Origin: UBA10205 sp964373815
GTDB taxonomy: Archaea; Iainarchaeota; Iainarchaeia; Iainarchaeales; Iainarchaeaceae
Assembly (NCBI GenBank): GCA_964373815.1
Contig: CAYJWI010000003.1
Location: 1 to 64,000 of the forward strand
Direction of reading: 5' to 3'
Length of the DNA stretch: 64,000 nt
Shown one piece after another: positions 1-6,660 of this stretch. The notes under the pieces were generated by a model. The model did not search any database. It saw only the letters and a list, made by a program, of their open reading frames with translations, and had not been told where the DNA came from. Numbering within the stretch: the stretch's first letter is position 1; each line of letters opens with the position of its first letter. The position numbers were made by a program, and so were the translations under genes.

Positions 1-54
1 TGGGCTTCCTAAGATACAGGGAAGCCCACGCCTTTAGGCGTGGGAGGAGGTCAC
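1..54 (+). mobile_element. right end of an IS200/IS605-type element (truncated by window edge)
   Basis: A perfect 8-bp hairpin (CCCACGCC 25-32, loop TTTA, GGCGTGGG 37-44) is preceded by GGAAG and followed by AGGAGGTCAC. A second pairing, TGGGCTTCC (1-9) with GGAAGCCCA (20-28), competes with it. This arrangement is typical of the transposon right end that follows tnpB genes and forms the 3' scaffold of the TnpB guide (omega) RNA. The tnpB gene itself would lie to the left and is not visible. Element identity is inferred from the hairpin and its flanks only. Confidence 0.6.
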
Positions 55-210
55 ACACTACCCCCCGCATAAGGTTGTATATGATTGGCCGCAAAAAGGA
101 AGGGAAGCCGCTTTCTGACAATAAGTTTCATCGAAATCCGGCCGAAGCTATTTTCTTCCCTTTTTTTGCGGGAATCAAGAACCATTTTTTGCGTGAAGAT
201 AGCAGCAATC

Positions 211-468
211 TCACTTCGAAATCTCCGCAAGGTGGAAGAGCTTTTTCGCCTGCCAGTAGAGTGCAAGAGCGCCTATCCCGGATATCCAGCCCACGAAATA
301 GTAGGAAAACGCGGCCGCGTCCTTTTGCGAGAGTATGACATTGTCCGGGTGGCTTAGGTGTATCATTACACCCTGCATTATGCTCCATATGAAAAGCGAG
401 GAGAGGATCACCCCGAAAACAAAGAAGAGGGTCGCCCTTACGAACATGCCCCGGACCTCGGAATTCAT
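211..468 (-). CDS. small two-helix membrane protein, unknown function
   Basis: An 85-residue protein with two hydrophobic segments, about residues 10-35 (ATLFFVFGVILSSLFIWSIM region) and 52-70 (SYYFVGWISGIGALALYW region), joined by a short polar loop that contains a charged DAAAF stretch. No family is recognised. The ATG at 468 is preceded by an AT-rich stretch (TTTTTATCAG region on the other strand) shared with the divergent HAD hydrolase gene, so the two genes probably share a promoter region. The predicted topology puts both termini on the same side of the membrane. It could be a small transporter accessory subunit; nothing in the sequence decides this. Confidence 0.6.
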   Translation of the reverse strand: MNSEVRGMFVRATLFFVFGVILSSLFIWSIMQGVMIHLSHPDNVILSQKDAAAFSYYFVGWISGIGALALYWQAKKLFHLAEISK

Positions 469-531
469 AGGCTAGAATTTGGGGAAACTTGTATATAAGC
501 TTTTTATCAGCTTCAGGGGCAAACTTCAGTC

Positions 532-1194
532 ATGAAAGCAGTGCTCTTCGACCTCGACAATACCTTAATAGATTTCATGCGCATGAAAAAAATCAGCTGC
601 GAGGCAGGCATTGCGGCAATGATAGATGCAGGGCTTCCCATGGACAAGGAAAAGGCATACACGCTGCTATTCGACCTCTACGGTGTGCATGGAATAGAGC
701 ACCAGGAAATCTTCCAGGAATTCCTCAAGAAAGCCATGGGCAAGATTGATTACAAGATACTCTCGAGGGGAATCAACGCCTACCGCAAGATGCAGGTCGG
801 GTACTTGGAGCCTTACCCGCACGTACGGAGCACGCTGATTGCGCTCAAGGCAAAGGGCCTCACTTTGGGAATTGTGAGCGATGCGCCGAAGTTAAAGGCC
901 TGGATGAGGCTAACTGAAATGGGGCTTGCGGATTTCTTTGACGTGGTTGTAACGCTTGATGATACCGGCAAGAGAAAGCCCGATGCGATGCCGTTCAAGG
1001 CTGCGCTGCAGGCATTGAAATGTAAGCCCGCGGAAATACTTTTCGTAGGGGACAACCCAGCTAGGGACATCGACGGCGCAAAGAAAGCGGGAATGAAGAC
1101 CGCGCTCGCGAAATATGGGCAGATTTTTCCGGATTCGAAGACAAAGGCAGATTACGAGCTACGGGACATAGAAGAGCTAAAGAAACTGGTCTGA
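532..1194 (+). CDS. HAD-superfamily hydrolase (subfamily IA)
   Basis: A 220-residue haloacid dehalogenase-like phosphatase. Motif I is at residues 6-11 with nucleophile Asp7 and acid/base Asp9 (FDLDNT). Motif II Ser116 lies in IVSDAPK, motif III Lys149 in GKRKPD, and motif IV in FVGDNPARD with Asp174 and Asp179. The helical cap between residues 15 and 95 is the C1 type. The family hydrolyses small phosphate esters in the cytoplasm; the archaeal CTE7-like branch has no firm substrate. nadE follows 20 bases later on the same strand, so the two are probably co-transcribed and the substrate might be a nucleotide or NAD-salvage phosphate (inference). Confidence 0.85.
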   Translation: MKAVLFDLDNTLIDFMRMKKISCEAGIAAMIDAGLPMDKEKAYTLLFDLYGVHGIEHQEIFQEFLKKAMGKIDYKILSRGINAYRKMQVGYLEPYPHVRSTLIALKAKGLTLGIVSDAPKLKAWMRLTEMGLADFFDVVVTLDDTGKRKPDAMPFKAALQALKCKPAEILFVGDNPARDIDGAKKAGMKTALAKYGQIFPDSKTKADYELRDIEELKKLV

Positions 1195-1214
1195 ATTCTC
1201 GCAAGTGGTATTTG

Positions 1215-1955
1215 ATGGATGCGGCAAAACTTGAGAAAAACCTCGTGTCCGGGATAAAGAAGTTTTTTTCCAAACGAAAAAAACCGAAAGCGGTGCTCGG
1301 GCTTAGCGGGGGAATAGATTCCGCGGTTGTTGCCTGCCTTCTGGCCAAAGCCTTGGGAAAGGGAAACGTGGCCGCCATTTTGATGCCGAACAGCAGGTTA
1401 ACCTTGCAGGCAAATGTCGAGGACGCAAAAAGCCTTGCGCAAAGCCTCGGAATAAAACACTTTGTCGTCGCAATCGATGAATTCCTATCGCCTTTCCACT
1501 CCCTTCCCTGGGCTCAGACAAAAATCGCAAAGGCAAACCTGAATGCGCGGGTGCGCGCCGTGATATTGTACAACTACGCCAATTCGAATGGCGCGCTCGT
1601 ATCAGGCACCGGGAACAAATCGGAGTTCTACATGGGATATTTCACAAAGTACGGCGACGCGGCGGCGGACTTTTTCCCAATAGGGGCGCTTCTAAAAAAA
1701 GAAGTTAGAAGCCTTGCAATGCAAATGAACCTGCCAAAAGAATTCCTTGAAAAGGCCCCTTCGGCCGAGCTCTGGGAAGGGCAGGAGGATGAAAAGGAGA
1801 TGGGCGTTACCTACGAAGTGCTAGACGAGCTGCTTCCTAAAGTTCTGAAGAAACTCAAAATTCCGAAAGGGAAGGAAAAAATCGCGCAAAAAATCTCCGC
1901 GGCGATAAAAGCAACGGGGCATAAGAGGGAAAAACCTGAAATAATCAAGCTTTGA
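1215..1955 (+). CDS. nadE: NAD+ synthetase (ammonia-type)
   Basis: Catalyses the last step of NAD synthesis, amidation of deamido-NAD through an adenylated intermediate. The PP-loop signature SGGIDS falls at about residues 31-36 (LGLSGGIDSAVV), and the family motif SGTGNKSEFYMGYFTKYGD follows near residue 135, then a metal/ATP-binding FFPIG segment. The length, about 246 residues, fits the stand-alone NH3-dependent enzyme without a glutaminase domain. A TTG at 1212 precedes the ATG at 1215; I prefer the ATG. It lies directly after a HAD hydrolase gene. A TATGTAG-type motif (reverse, 1958-1964) begins three bases after the stop. NAD kinase is encoded elsewhere in this window (18302-19051). Confidence 0.93.
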   Translation: MDAAKLEKNLVSGIKKFFSKRKKPKAVLGLSGGIDSAVVACLLAKALGKGNVAAILMPNSRLTLQANVEDAKSLAQSLGIKHFVVAIDEFLSPFHSLPWAQTKIAKANLNARVRAVILYNYANSNGALVSGTGNKSEFYMGYFTKYGDAAADFFPIGALLKKEVRSLAMQMNLPKEFLEKAPSAELWEGQEDEKEMGVTYEVLDELLPKVLKKLKIPKGKEKIAQKISAAIKATGHKREKPEIIKL

Positions 1956-2087
1956 TTCTACATAATTGGCTTGTGTTTGCTTGCCAAAAAAGCAAAACAG
2001 TGAACCAAAACTAGGAAAAAATTTGAATAAGCTGGGAGAGAGAACACCAAGAAAACTTAGGTTCCACGCCAAAAAAAGTTTTAAGCT

Positions 2088-2462
2088 TCACGCGCTCTTG
2101 AACTCGAGCACCGCGCCGTTCGGGAGCTCTGTTTCGTCGATTCCGCTCAAAAATACGCCTACAGGCATGCCCTTTTTTGCGTTGTGGCCGTACTTGGATT
2201 CGACCTCGACGATCTGCACTTCGCGCTCGTTGAAAAACGCCTTCATGTTCTCGCCGATGAACCCGTCAGCGACTTCAGCCACCACGAAAATGTTGTCGTG
2301 CGAGTAAAACCTGCATGCTTTTTTTACAAGCAGCTTTCCGCTAATGCTCGGCATCTTGCCCATGCTCTCGTTCACCCTATCCGAAGGCGTTGATATGAAT
2401 GCGTTTGGCGAAATGTTGAAGTGCTTCTTCGCTCCCCCGAAAGTCAGTGTTACAAGGCTCAT
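2088..2462 (-). CDS. conserved-looking small protein of unknown function
   Basis: About 124 residues, soluble, with no recognised domain. The middle has alternating hydrophobic beta-like segments (NIFVVAEVADGF, REVQIVEVESKYG) and ends with GMPVGVFLSGIDETELP. ATG codons occur at 2468 and 2462; the second sits at a good distance from a purine-rich GAGGGAGA, so I chose it. The gene stands alone, convergent with nadE. An SH3/OB-like small beta barrel would be consistent with the pattern, but I do not recognise the family and assign no function. Confidence 0.6.
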   Translation of the reverse strand: MSLVTLTFGGAKKHFNISPNAFISTPSDRVNESMGKMPSISGKLLVKKACRFYSHDNIFVVAEVADGFIGENMKAFFNEREVQIVEVESKYGHNAKKGMPVGVFLSGIDETELPNGAVLEFKSA

Positions 2463-2661
2463 GTCCATTCTCCCTCAAATTTTTTGTGAAAAAAGTTTCT
2501 ATTTATAAAAGCAGGCGTTCTTAATATGGAAAACTGAAGGCAGAAGCAAACTTTGAACTAACTAAAAATTCACAATCCTTACTTTAATGCTTATTTTTGA
2601 GCAAAAATTTCCTCAATCGTCGTAAAAAGTTGGTTTAAGCCTCGCTTTTTGATGCTGGGTG

Positions 2662-2982
2662 TTAAAAGCGCTTTTTTCTCTGAACTGCCTTCTCAGCTTC
2701 TTTTTCAATCGCCTGGATGGCGCCTTTGAGTGCCTTTTCGGCCCCCCACTCGATAGAATCGGTGTTGAGGGTTATTCCTGCCACTACGGCCTTCAGTTTT
2801 ACCTCTACTTGCCCGGTTTTGCTCTGTTTGTGGGATTCCTTGAAATGAGCCTCCATTAAAAGCTCTCCAGGCATCCTCTGGCTCATTTTATCATATGCCT
2901 TCTCAATAAGGCTTATCAGTATAGCCTTGTCTATTCCGTGCCCTTCGGGCAAATTCGAGATGTTGATCTTCCTATCCACCAT
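2662..2982 (-). CDS. small protein, weakly similar to ribosome hibernation factor HPF/YfiA
   Basis: A 106-residue protein. Residues 40-95 (GELLMEAHFKE, then VEVKLKAVVAGITLNT, then an Ala/Glu/Lys-rich helix ending KAVQRKKRF) follow the beta-beta-beta-helix order of the HPF/YfiA fold, whose members bind the small ribosomal subunit in stationary phase. The similarity is by eye and weak: the classical N-terminal segment is short and different. A basic C-terminal tail would suit RNA binding. It is alone on the minus strand, upstream of nothing obvious. It may equally be an unrelated small alpha/beta protein. Confidence 0.55.
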   Translation of the reverse strand: MVDRKINISNLPEGHGIDKAILISLIEKAYDKMSQRMPGELLMEAHFKESHKQSKTGQVEVKLKAVVAGITLNTDSIEWGAEKALKGAIQAIEKEAEKAVQRKKRF

Positions 2983-3042
2983 GCAGCCCCTAAAACTTTA
3001 GTGCCATATCCGAACTTTTAGCCTAAATTCTAGCCCAAAAAA

Positions 3043-3279
3043 TCAATCGCTTATTTTCTTCACGCTTATGACCGCCGCCGGGCAGACGCTTGCGGCCTGG
3101 TTTGCGAGCTCGTCCGAGTCTATCTCAAGCTCGAAAATTCCCGGGCTCACTTCCTTGCCGCCAATAAGGTCGGCCTTGCCGTCGGCTGCATTTATGACAA
3201 AATGCACGTTGTCAACCGCTACGCACGGCCCCGCGGCGACGCAGTTGTTCCTGTCATAAATAATCTTGAACTTTGCCAT
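3043..3279 (-). CDS. small ferredoxin with three cysteine ligands
   Basis: A 78-residue monocluster ferredoxin. Cysteines are present at residues 13, 19 and 66 (NNCVAAGPCVAV and SVCPAAV). In the usual C-x2-C-x2-C motif the second position is Cys or Asp; here residue 16 is Ala. Three ligands would support a [3Fe-4S] cluster, or a labile [4Fe-4S] with a non-protein ligand (inference). The C-terminal CPAAVI and acidic surface are typical of archaeal electron carriers. It lies just downstream of an HxlR-type regulator on the same strand (79-base gap), so it may be redox-controlled with it. Confidence 0.85.
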   Translation of the reverse strand: MAKFKIIYDRNNCVAAGPCVAVDNVHFVINAADGKADLIGGKEVSPGIFELEIDSDELANQAASVCPAAVISVKKISD

Positions 3280-3357
3280 TTTTCCAAACCACCTAATAAC
3301 AGTTAGGGTTCACGAATTTATACTTATCTAATCGGCTAACATGCTTTCCGGGCAGGC

Positions 3358-3681
3358 TCAAAATTCCTTGCCCCATTGCTCGATTTTTTCAATAACGCCC
3401 CTAAGCCCCTCCGCTTTCACTGTTGCCATGTACTCGATTTTCGGCTTTGAGCCAAGAACGAGGTTCTTCTGGACGAGCTTTAGCTGCTCGAGCTCTTTTA
3501 GCCTCGCTGAAAGTATGCGCGGCGTTATCGGGGCAAGGCCCCTCATAATCGTGTTAAAGCCAACCCCCCGCTGGCTTGCGAGCAAAACCTTCATTATGGC
3601 AAGGTTGTGCCTTTTGGCGAAGAGTTTGCCGAATTTCGAAAAGCCGTCTTTTTCTTCAGCCAAACAATCACCAATATACAA
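3358..3681 (-). CDS. HxlR-family winged-helix transcriptional regulator
   Basis: A 107-residue winged helix protein of the HxlR type (a MarR-like fold). Residues 27-75 contain the helix-turn-helix: AIMKVLLASQRGVGFNTIM, then RGLAPITPRILSARLKELEQ, the diagnostic recognition-helix segment, followed by the wing (VQKNLVLGSKPKIEYMAT). Members usually act as dimers sensing reactive electrophiles or redox state; an N-terminal Cys6 is present and could be a sensor (inference). The start appears to be TTG at 3681, which lies inside a palindrome (3675-3705) that probably is its own operator. The ferredoxin gene follows on the same strand. Confidence 0.85.
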   Translation of the reverse strand: MYIGDCLAEEKDGFSKFGKLFAKRHNLAIMKVLLASQRGVGFNTIMRGLAPITPRILSARLKELEQLKLVQKNLVLGSKPKIEYMATVKAEGLRGVIEKIEQWGKEF

Positions 3682-3705
3682 AGTATAGTTGATATCCTTT
3701 GTATA
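3675..3705. promoter_or_regulatory. palindromic operator over the HxlR start
   Basis: TATACAAAG (3675-3683) and CTTTGTATA (3697-3705) form a perfect 9-bp inverted repeat spaced by 13 bases, about two helical turns centre to centre, as expected for a dimeric winged-helix repressor. One half overlaps the TTG start codon. A TTAAATA element at about 3714-3720 could be the TATA box for the minus strand. This is consistent with autoregulation. Confidence 0.55.
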
Positions 3706-3762
3706 CTAACTAGTATTTAAATACCGGTGGCGTAAGTAGTAAGCCGCAAGGCATAGAGGTTT

Positions 3763-3788
3763 CACCTCGTTTGAGGTGGGGGTTTTTT
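3763..3788 (+). terminator. hairpin followed by T-run
   Basis: CACCTC (3763-3768), loop GTTT, GAGGTG (3773-3778), then GGGG and six T residues (3783-3788). It has the form of an intrinsic terminator or attenuator on the plus strand, but no gene ends just before it; it could attenuate transcription into the short ORF at 3791. A worn IS605-type end is another reading. Confidence 0.35.
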
Positions 3789-3790
3789 GG

Positions 3791-3922
3791 ATGGACTGGA
3801 AAAAATATGTCAAGGACGTTGAGCCAATTCACGTACCCAGGATAAAGTCTTCAAGGCTTGGGTTCGCTTCCCATAAAGCTAATTTGGGACAGTCATCTAC
3901 TCTTCAGGCTTTGCTCAGGTAA
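3791..3922 (+). CDS. possible 43-residue ORF or gene remnant
   Basis: An ATG-started reading frame of 43 codons: MDWKKYVKDVEPIHVPRI, then a Ser/Lys-rich tail ending QALLR. Residues 1-30 look protein-like (amphipathic start, VEPIHVP), the tail less so, which would suit the 5' part of a decayed gene. It begins directly after a hairpin with a T-run. The rest of the 3706-4097 gap (3923-4097) shows only low-complexity pyrimidine-rich sequence with no supported gene. Confidence 0.3.
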   Translation: MDWKKYVKDVEPIHVPRIKSSRLGFASHKANLGQSSTLQALLR

Positions 3923-4097
3923 CGCAAGAAAAGGATCAGGCCTTCACCCGCCTGTTCCTTCTACTTCTTTTTTCGTCTCTACTTTCCACTTTTCCGCTTT
4001 GGTTGGCCGGGCTTTTGGAATGGCTTTTGCGACCCGTTTTTTGTGCCCGGAACCCTAATTCCAATTGTTTAAATTCACTTTCAAGGCATATTACTTC

Positions 4098-4358
4098 ATG
4101 ATGGAAATACCATTCCTCTCGCAGATAATCACTGCAGTCGTTGTCATAGTCGCTGTTTACGTAGGTCTCAAGCTCGGAAAGAAGGCACTGTTTATGGTAA
4201 TCAACGGAGTGCTAGGGCTTCTGGGATTGCTTGCATTCAACTCCCTCCCGTTCGCAAAAATAGAGGTGAACCTTGCCAGCATACTGATAGCTGGCTTCGG
4301 CGGGCTTTTTGGGATAGCCATCCTTGCGATACTCGCAACTCTTGGGATAAAAGTCTAA
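4098..4358 (+). CDS. BofA-like small membrane protein
   Basis: About 86 residues from the ATG at 4098 (a second ATG follows at 4101; an in-frame earlier start at 4065 is unlikely). Three hydrophobic segments are visible: ITAVVVIVAVYVGLKLG, FMVINGVLGLLGLLAFN, and a C-terminal Gly/Ala-rich helix FGGLFGIAILAILATLG. The GLKLGKKALFMVINGVLGLL core resembles the pro-sigma-K processing inhibitor BofA family, which in archaea is an orphan membrane protein of unknown role. tRNA-Gly starts 40 bases downstream on the same strand. Confidence 0.65.
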   Translation: MMEIPFLSQIITAVVVIVAVYVGLKLGKKALFMVINGVLGLLGLLAFNSLPFAKIEVNLASILIAGFGGLFGIAILAILATLGIKV

Positions 4359-4397
4359 TAAGCGGCTTTAAAAATTTGCAACAACAAAATGTATCAG

Positions 4398-4467
4398 GCA
4401 CCTGTGGGGTAGTGGTAGCCTTAAAGCTTCCCAAGCTTTCGGCCCGGGTTCAAATCCCGGCGGGTGC
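4398..4467 (+). tRNA. tRNA-Gly (anticodon CCC)
   Basis: A full cloverleaf can be folded: acceptor GCACCTG with CGGGTGC (one G-U), D arm with GGTAGTGGTA, anticodon stem AAAGC/GCTTT enclosing TTCCCAA, a four-base variable region and T arm CCGGG-TTCAAAT-CCCGG. No intron and no encoded CCA. A methyltransferase ORF starts only four bases after the tRNA end. Confidence 0.95.
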
Positions 4468-4471
4468 ATAA

Positions 4472-5098
4472 ATGCCCGATAAAAACCATTGGGAAAAAGT
4501 TTACCAAATGCCTCTTGCGCAAATCCCCTGGGAAATCGAAGGCCCCCCGGCTGAGCTGCTCTGGGCAATAAAAACAGGCGGCCTCAAGCCCTGCAAGGCT
4601 CTTGATGTTGCCTGCGGAACAGGCAATTATTCCATATTCCTCGCGAAGAACAATTTCGATGTCACGGCGGTCGACATTTCAGAAAATGCGCTGGAAATCG
4701 CGCGAAGAAAAGCGGCAGCGCAAGGCGTTGTGATAAAATTCTTTCAGGCGGACGCCACGAAATTAGGCTCGAATCTTGATGGAAATTTTGACTTTGTTTT
4801 GGATTACAGCCTGCTGCATCATATAGCTAAGAAGGATTTTAAAAAATACGCTTCGCAGTTCGCAAGGCTTCTCAAGCCAGGAGGAAAACTTCTCCTTGTC
4901 TGCTATTCTGAAAAGGATGAAGCCGCGGGAGGGAAAAAGAGCGGGATTGGCAAATTCGGGAACAAGATTTACTACCGCGCAAGGGGGGAAATAAAGGAGG
5001 CACATGCTCCACTGCGCGAGATACATTACTCTGAAACAACCTTGGGGAAAAATCTGCACCACAAGGGCCACTTCTTCCTGTTTCAAAAATCCGGTTGA
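4472..5098 (+). CDS. class I SAM-dependent methyltransferase
   Basis: A 208-residue Rossmann-fold methyltransferase. Motif I is LDVACGTG (residues 44-51), the acidic end of beta-2 is Asp68 (VTAVDIS), followed by FQADATKL, and the motif IV/post-motif region FDFVLDYSLLHHI at about 108-120, then LLKPGGKLLLVCYS. The C-terminal part is short, with a lone HYSETTL segment, as in UbiE/TehB-like small-molecule methyltransferases. Substrate unknown. The ATG lies four bases past tRNA-Gly, so either the tRNA and this mRNA share a transcript that RNase Z splits, or the promoter lies inside the tRNA gene (inference). Confidence 0.88.
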   Translation: MPDKNHWEKVYQMPLAQIPWEIEGPPAELLWAIKTGGLKPCKALDVACGTGNYSIFLAKNNFDVTAVDISENALEIARRKAAAQGVVIKFFQADATKLGSNLDGNFDFVLDYSLLHHIAKKDFKKYASQFARLLKPGGKLLLVCYSEKDEAAGGKKSGIGKFGNKIYYRARGEIKEAHAPLREIHYSETTLGKNLHHKGHFFLFQKSG

Positions 5099-5225
5099 AC
5101 CAATTTTTTGCAAAGGGAGTTTTTCTATTAAAGCAATCCCTGTTCGGTTTCCAAACCCAAAAACATCTTATTCATGTAATCCCTCGGAGTGCTTCAGAGA
5201 TCACGTGAAAATGATCTGTTGAAAA

Positions 5226-5300
5226 AGGGCGGGCAAAGCCTGACTAGCTAAGAGTAAACACAAGAACCCCTCTTCGACTGTCCGCCCTCTTTTCCTTATC
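5226..5300 (+). ncRNA. possible structured RNA ending in a T-rich tract
   Basis: A 9-bp helix pairs AGGGCGGGC (5226-5234) with GTCCGCCCT (5280-5288), one G-U pair, enclosing 45 bases with an inner AAGAG/CTCTT helix (5250-5254 with 5270-5274). CTCTTTTCC follows the outer helix. It stands in the 253-base gap between the methyltransferase and the next gene. No known RNA family is recognised; a plain terminator of an upstream transcript is the simpler reading. The remainder of the gap (5099-5225) shows nothing I can name. Confidence 0.35.
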
Positions 5301-5351
5301 TTTTAAATCGGTTTTTATAAGGGTTCTGGCCACTTATTCTTCGGTGTTCGA

Positions 5352-5714
5352 TTGCCAAAACCGATGCTTGAAAACGATACCTGGGAAAAGGCCGTGAACC
5401 TTAGCGAAGCGCTAAAGGAAGCAGTCATGAACCCGAACACGGATTTCATGACAAAACTCATTTTTGACGCAAAGTTCCTGCAGAAAAAGACGGGGAAGGA
5501 ACTCACGCACTGGAGCAATGCGATAGTGAAGCTAAAGCTCTGCCTGCACGAGAACAAAGGCTCGGATCTGAATGGCATTTCAAAAAATACAGGCCTTGCG
5601 GAAAAGGATTTGCAGGAAATAATTCCGTACCTCAAGAACATGTCGGAAATACTCGAGGAGAACGGGAAGTATTCGCTTAATTACACGAACCTTTTTTCGA
5701 AGCCGTTCAAGTAA
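5352..5714 (+). CDS. small protein with winged-helix-like C-terminus
   Basis: A 120-residue soluble protein starting at TTG 5352 or ATG 5364. Residues 60-115 (KLCLHENKGSDLNGISKNTGL, then AEKDLQEIIPYLKNMSEILEENGKYSLN) have the spacing of a winged helix-turn-helix: helix, turn, recognition helix, then a short beta wing. The N-terminal half is a pair of helices. A TTTTTATAAG element at about 5309-5319 could be the TATA box, with a nearly leaderless start. Possibly a small DNA-binding protein; no family name is supported. Confidence 0.6.
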   Translation: MPKPMLENDTWEKAVNLSEALKEAVMNPNTDFMTKLIFDAKFLQKKTGKELTHWSNAIVKLKLCLHENKGSDLNGISKNTGLAEKDLQEIIPYLKNMSEILEENGKYSLNYTNLFSKPFK

Positions 5715-5772
5715 CCTATACATAACGAGTTTTTGCGCCAAGGAAAAACCTGCAAACATTTTGCTTACCTTC

Positions 5773-6180
5773 TTACCTTATTCCTGTATCAATGTCAATA
5801 TCGAGCTCCGCGGTTTGCCCCTTTCTGATTTCAACTTCCGCGGAAAACCTCGAAAGCCCGCTTTCCCGGGCAACACGGTACTTTCCTTCGGCAAGCCCGA
5901 CCTTGTAGTTTCCATCTTTGCCGCCATTGAACTGCGCGACCTTTTCCCCGGAGAGCGAGTAAACCCCGAGAGCGTATGCTTTGTAGGTTTCTTCAGTTGG
6001 TGCGCAGCTTGGGTCCGGAGGGTTTCTTTCCACTGGGCAGATTGGGCCAATTGAGATGCGGCCTTCGAGAAAGCCGGTGCCTTTATCCGTTTCTCCGGTG
6101 CCAGAAACGCAGCCGAGCAGGAGCGAAGAGAGCAGGAGCAAAGAGAGCAGGATTGCGCCGGTGGCTTTGTCATAAACCAT
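5773..6180 (-). CDS. secreted lipoprotein with a small beta-sandwich domain
   Basis: A 135-residue protein. Residues 8-23 form a hydrophobic signal ending in a lipobox (SLLLGC), so the mature protein would begin at Cys24 with a lipid anchor on the outer face of the membrane. Residues 38-130 show beta strands typical of carboxypeptidase-regulatory/SdrD-like folds: FLEGRISIGPICPVERNPPD (a PxCPVxxxPPDPxC pattern found in small surface proteins), then YALGVYSLSG, NYKVGLAEGKYRV and AELDIDI. Two cysteines may form a disulphide. Function probably extracytoplasmic binding; not assigned. Confidence 0.8.
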   Translation of the reverse strand: MVYDKATGAILLSLLLLSSLLLGCVSGTGETDKGTGFLEGRISIGPICPVERNPPDPSCAPTEETYKAYALGVYSLSGEKVAQFNGGKDGNYKVGLAEGKYRVARESGLSRFSAEVEIRKGQTAELDIDIDTGIR

Positions 6181-6251
6181 AAGCAGTATTTCCGGGCAAA
6201 AGCCGATTTATTTGTATTCTTTTTCTGAGGCGTTTTGCACAAAGGCAAAGC

Positions 6252-6557
6252 TCATTTCCTTGCGTGGACCTTTACTTTTTCCTTGGCCACTTCCTTCGCA
6301 TCGCCCTCGGGCTGGAGCAGGGCATCGAGCTTCTCTTCTACCGCTTCCACCCTTTTGCGCAGCTCCTTGGTTTCGGCAAAGCCGACGTTGTTGACCCGTG
6401 CAATGTTGTTCTGGAACTCCTCTGTGAGTTCATCAGCCTTGTGCTTGAGCTTTTTTTTGAAGTGAGTATAAATGAAGAAAACTATGAACAGCGAGACGCC
6501 GACAGTGAGAATGAACCCGAATGCGAGAAACAGTACTGTGAGCTCCAATATTGCCAT
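6252..6557 (-). CDS. membrane-anchored coiled-coil protein
   Basis: A 101-residue protein with one N-terminal transmembrane helix (residues 6-32, VLFLAFGFILTVGVSLFIVF region) and a cytoplasmic coiled coil (35-80: KKKLKHKADELTEE, then ETKELRKRVEAVEEKLDALL), finishing in a charged KEKVKVHARK tail. No catalytic motif. The layout recalls small scaffolding or phage-shock-like proteins. It sits alone between a lipoprotein gene and a hypothetical gene, all on the minus strand but with gaps over 70 bases. Confidence 0.65.
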   Translation of the reverse strand: MAILELTVLFLAFGFILTVGVSLFIVFFIYTHFKKKLKHKADELTEEFQNNIARVNNVGFAETKELRKRVEAVEEKLDALLQPEGDAKEVAKEKVKVHARK

Positions 6558-6660
6558 TGCGATTTGCCCCCCCTAAACAATATTTTCTGTTTCAATCTAC
6601 TCTCAGAAGCGCTTTTAAAGAAGTGGTAAAAGCTGCAAAGCCGCGAATTTCATAGAGCGA

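Noticed and set aside
3735..3788. IS605-type end considered for the CACCTC-GTTT-GAGGTG hairpin
   Set aside because: The flanking GAAGCCC and GGTCAC parts seen at 1-54 are missing, and the following T-run fits a terminator better.
3858..4058. Plus-strand 66-codon frame before the BofA-like gene
   Set aside because: Overlaps the more plausible 43-codon frame at 3791-3922 out of phase and has a Phe/Ser/Pro-rich random composition.
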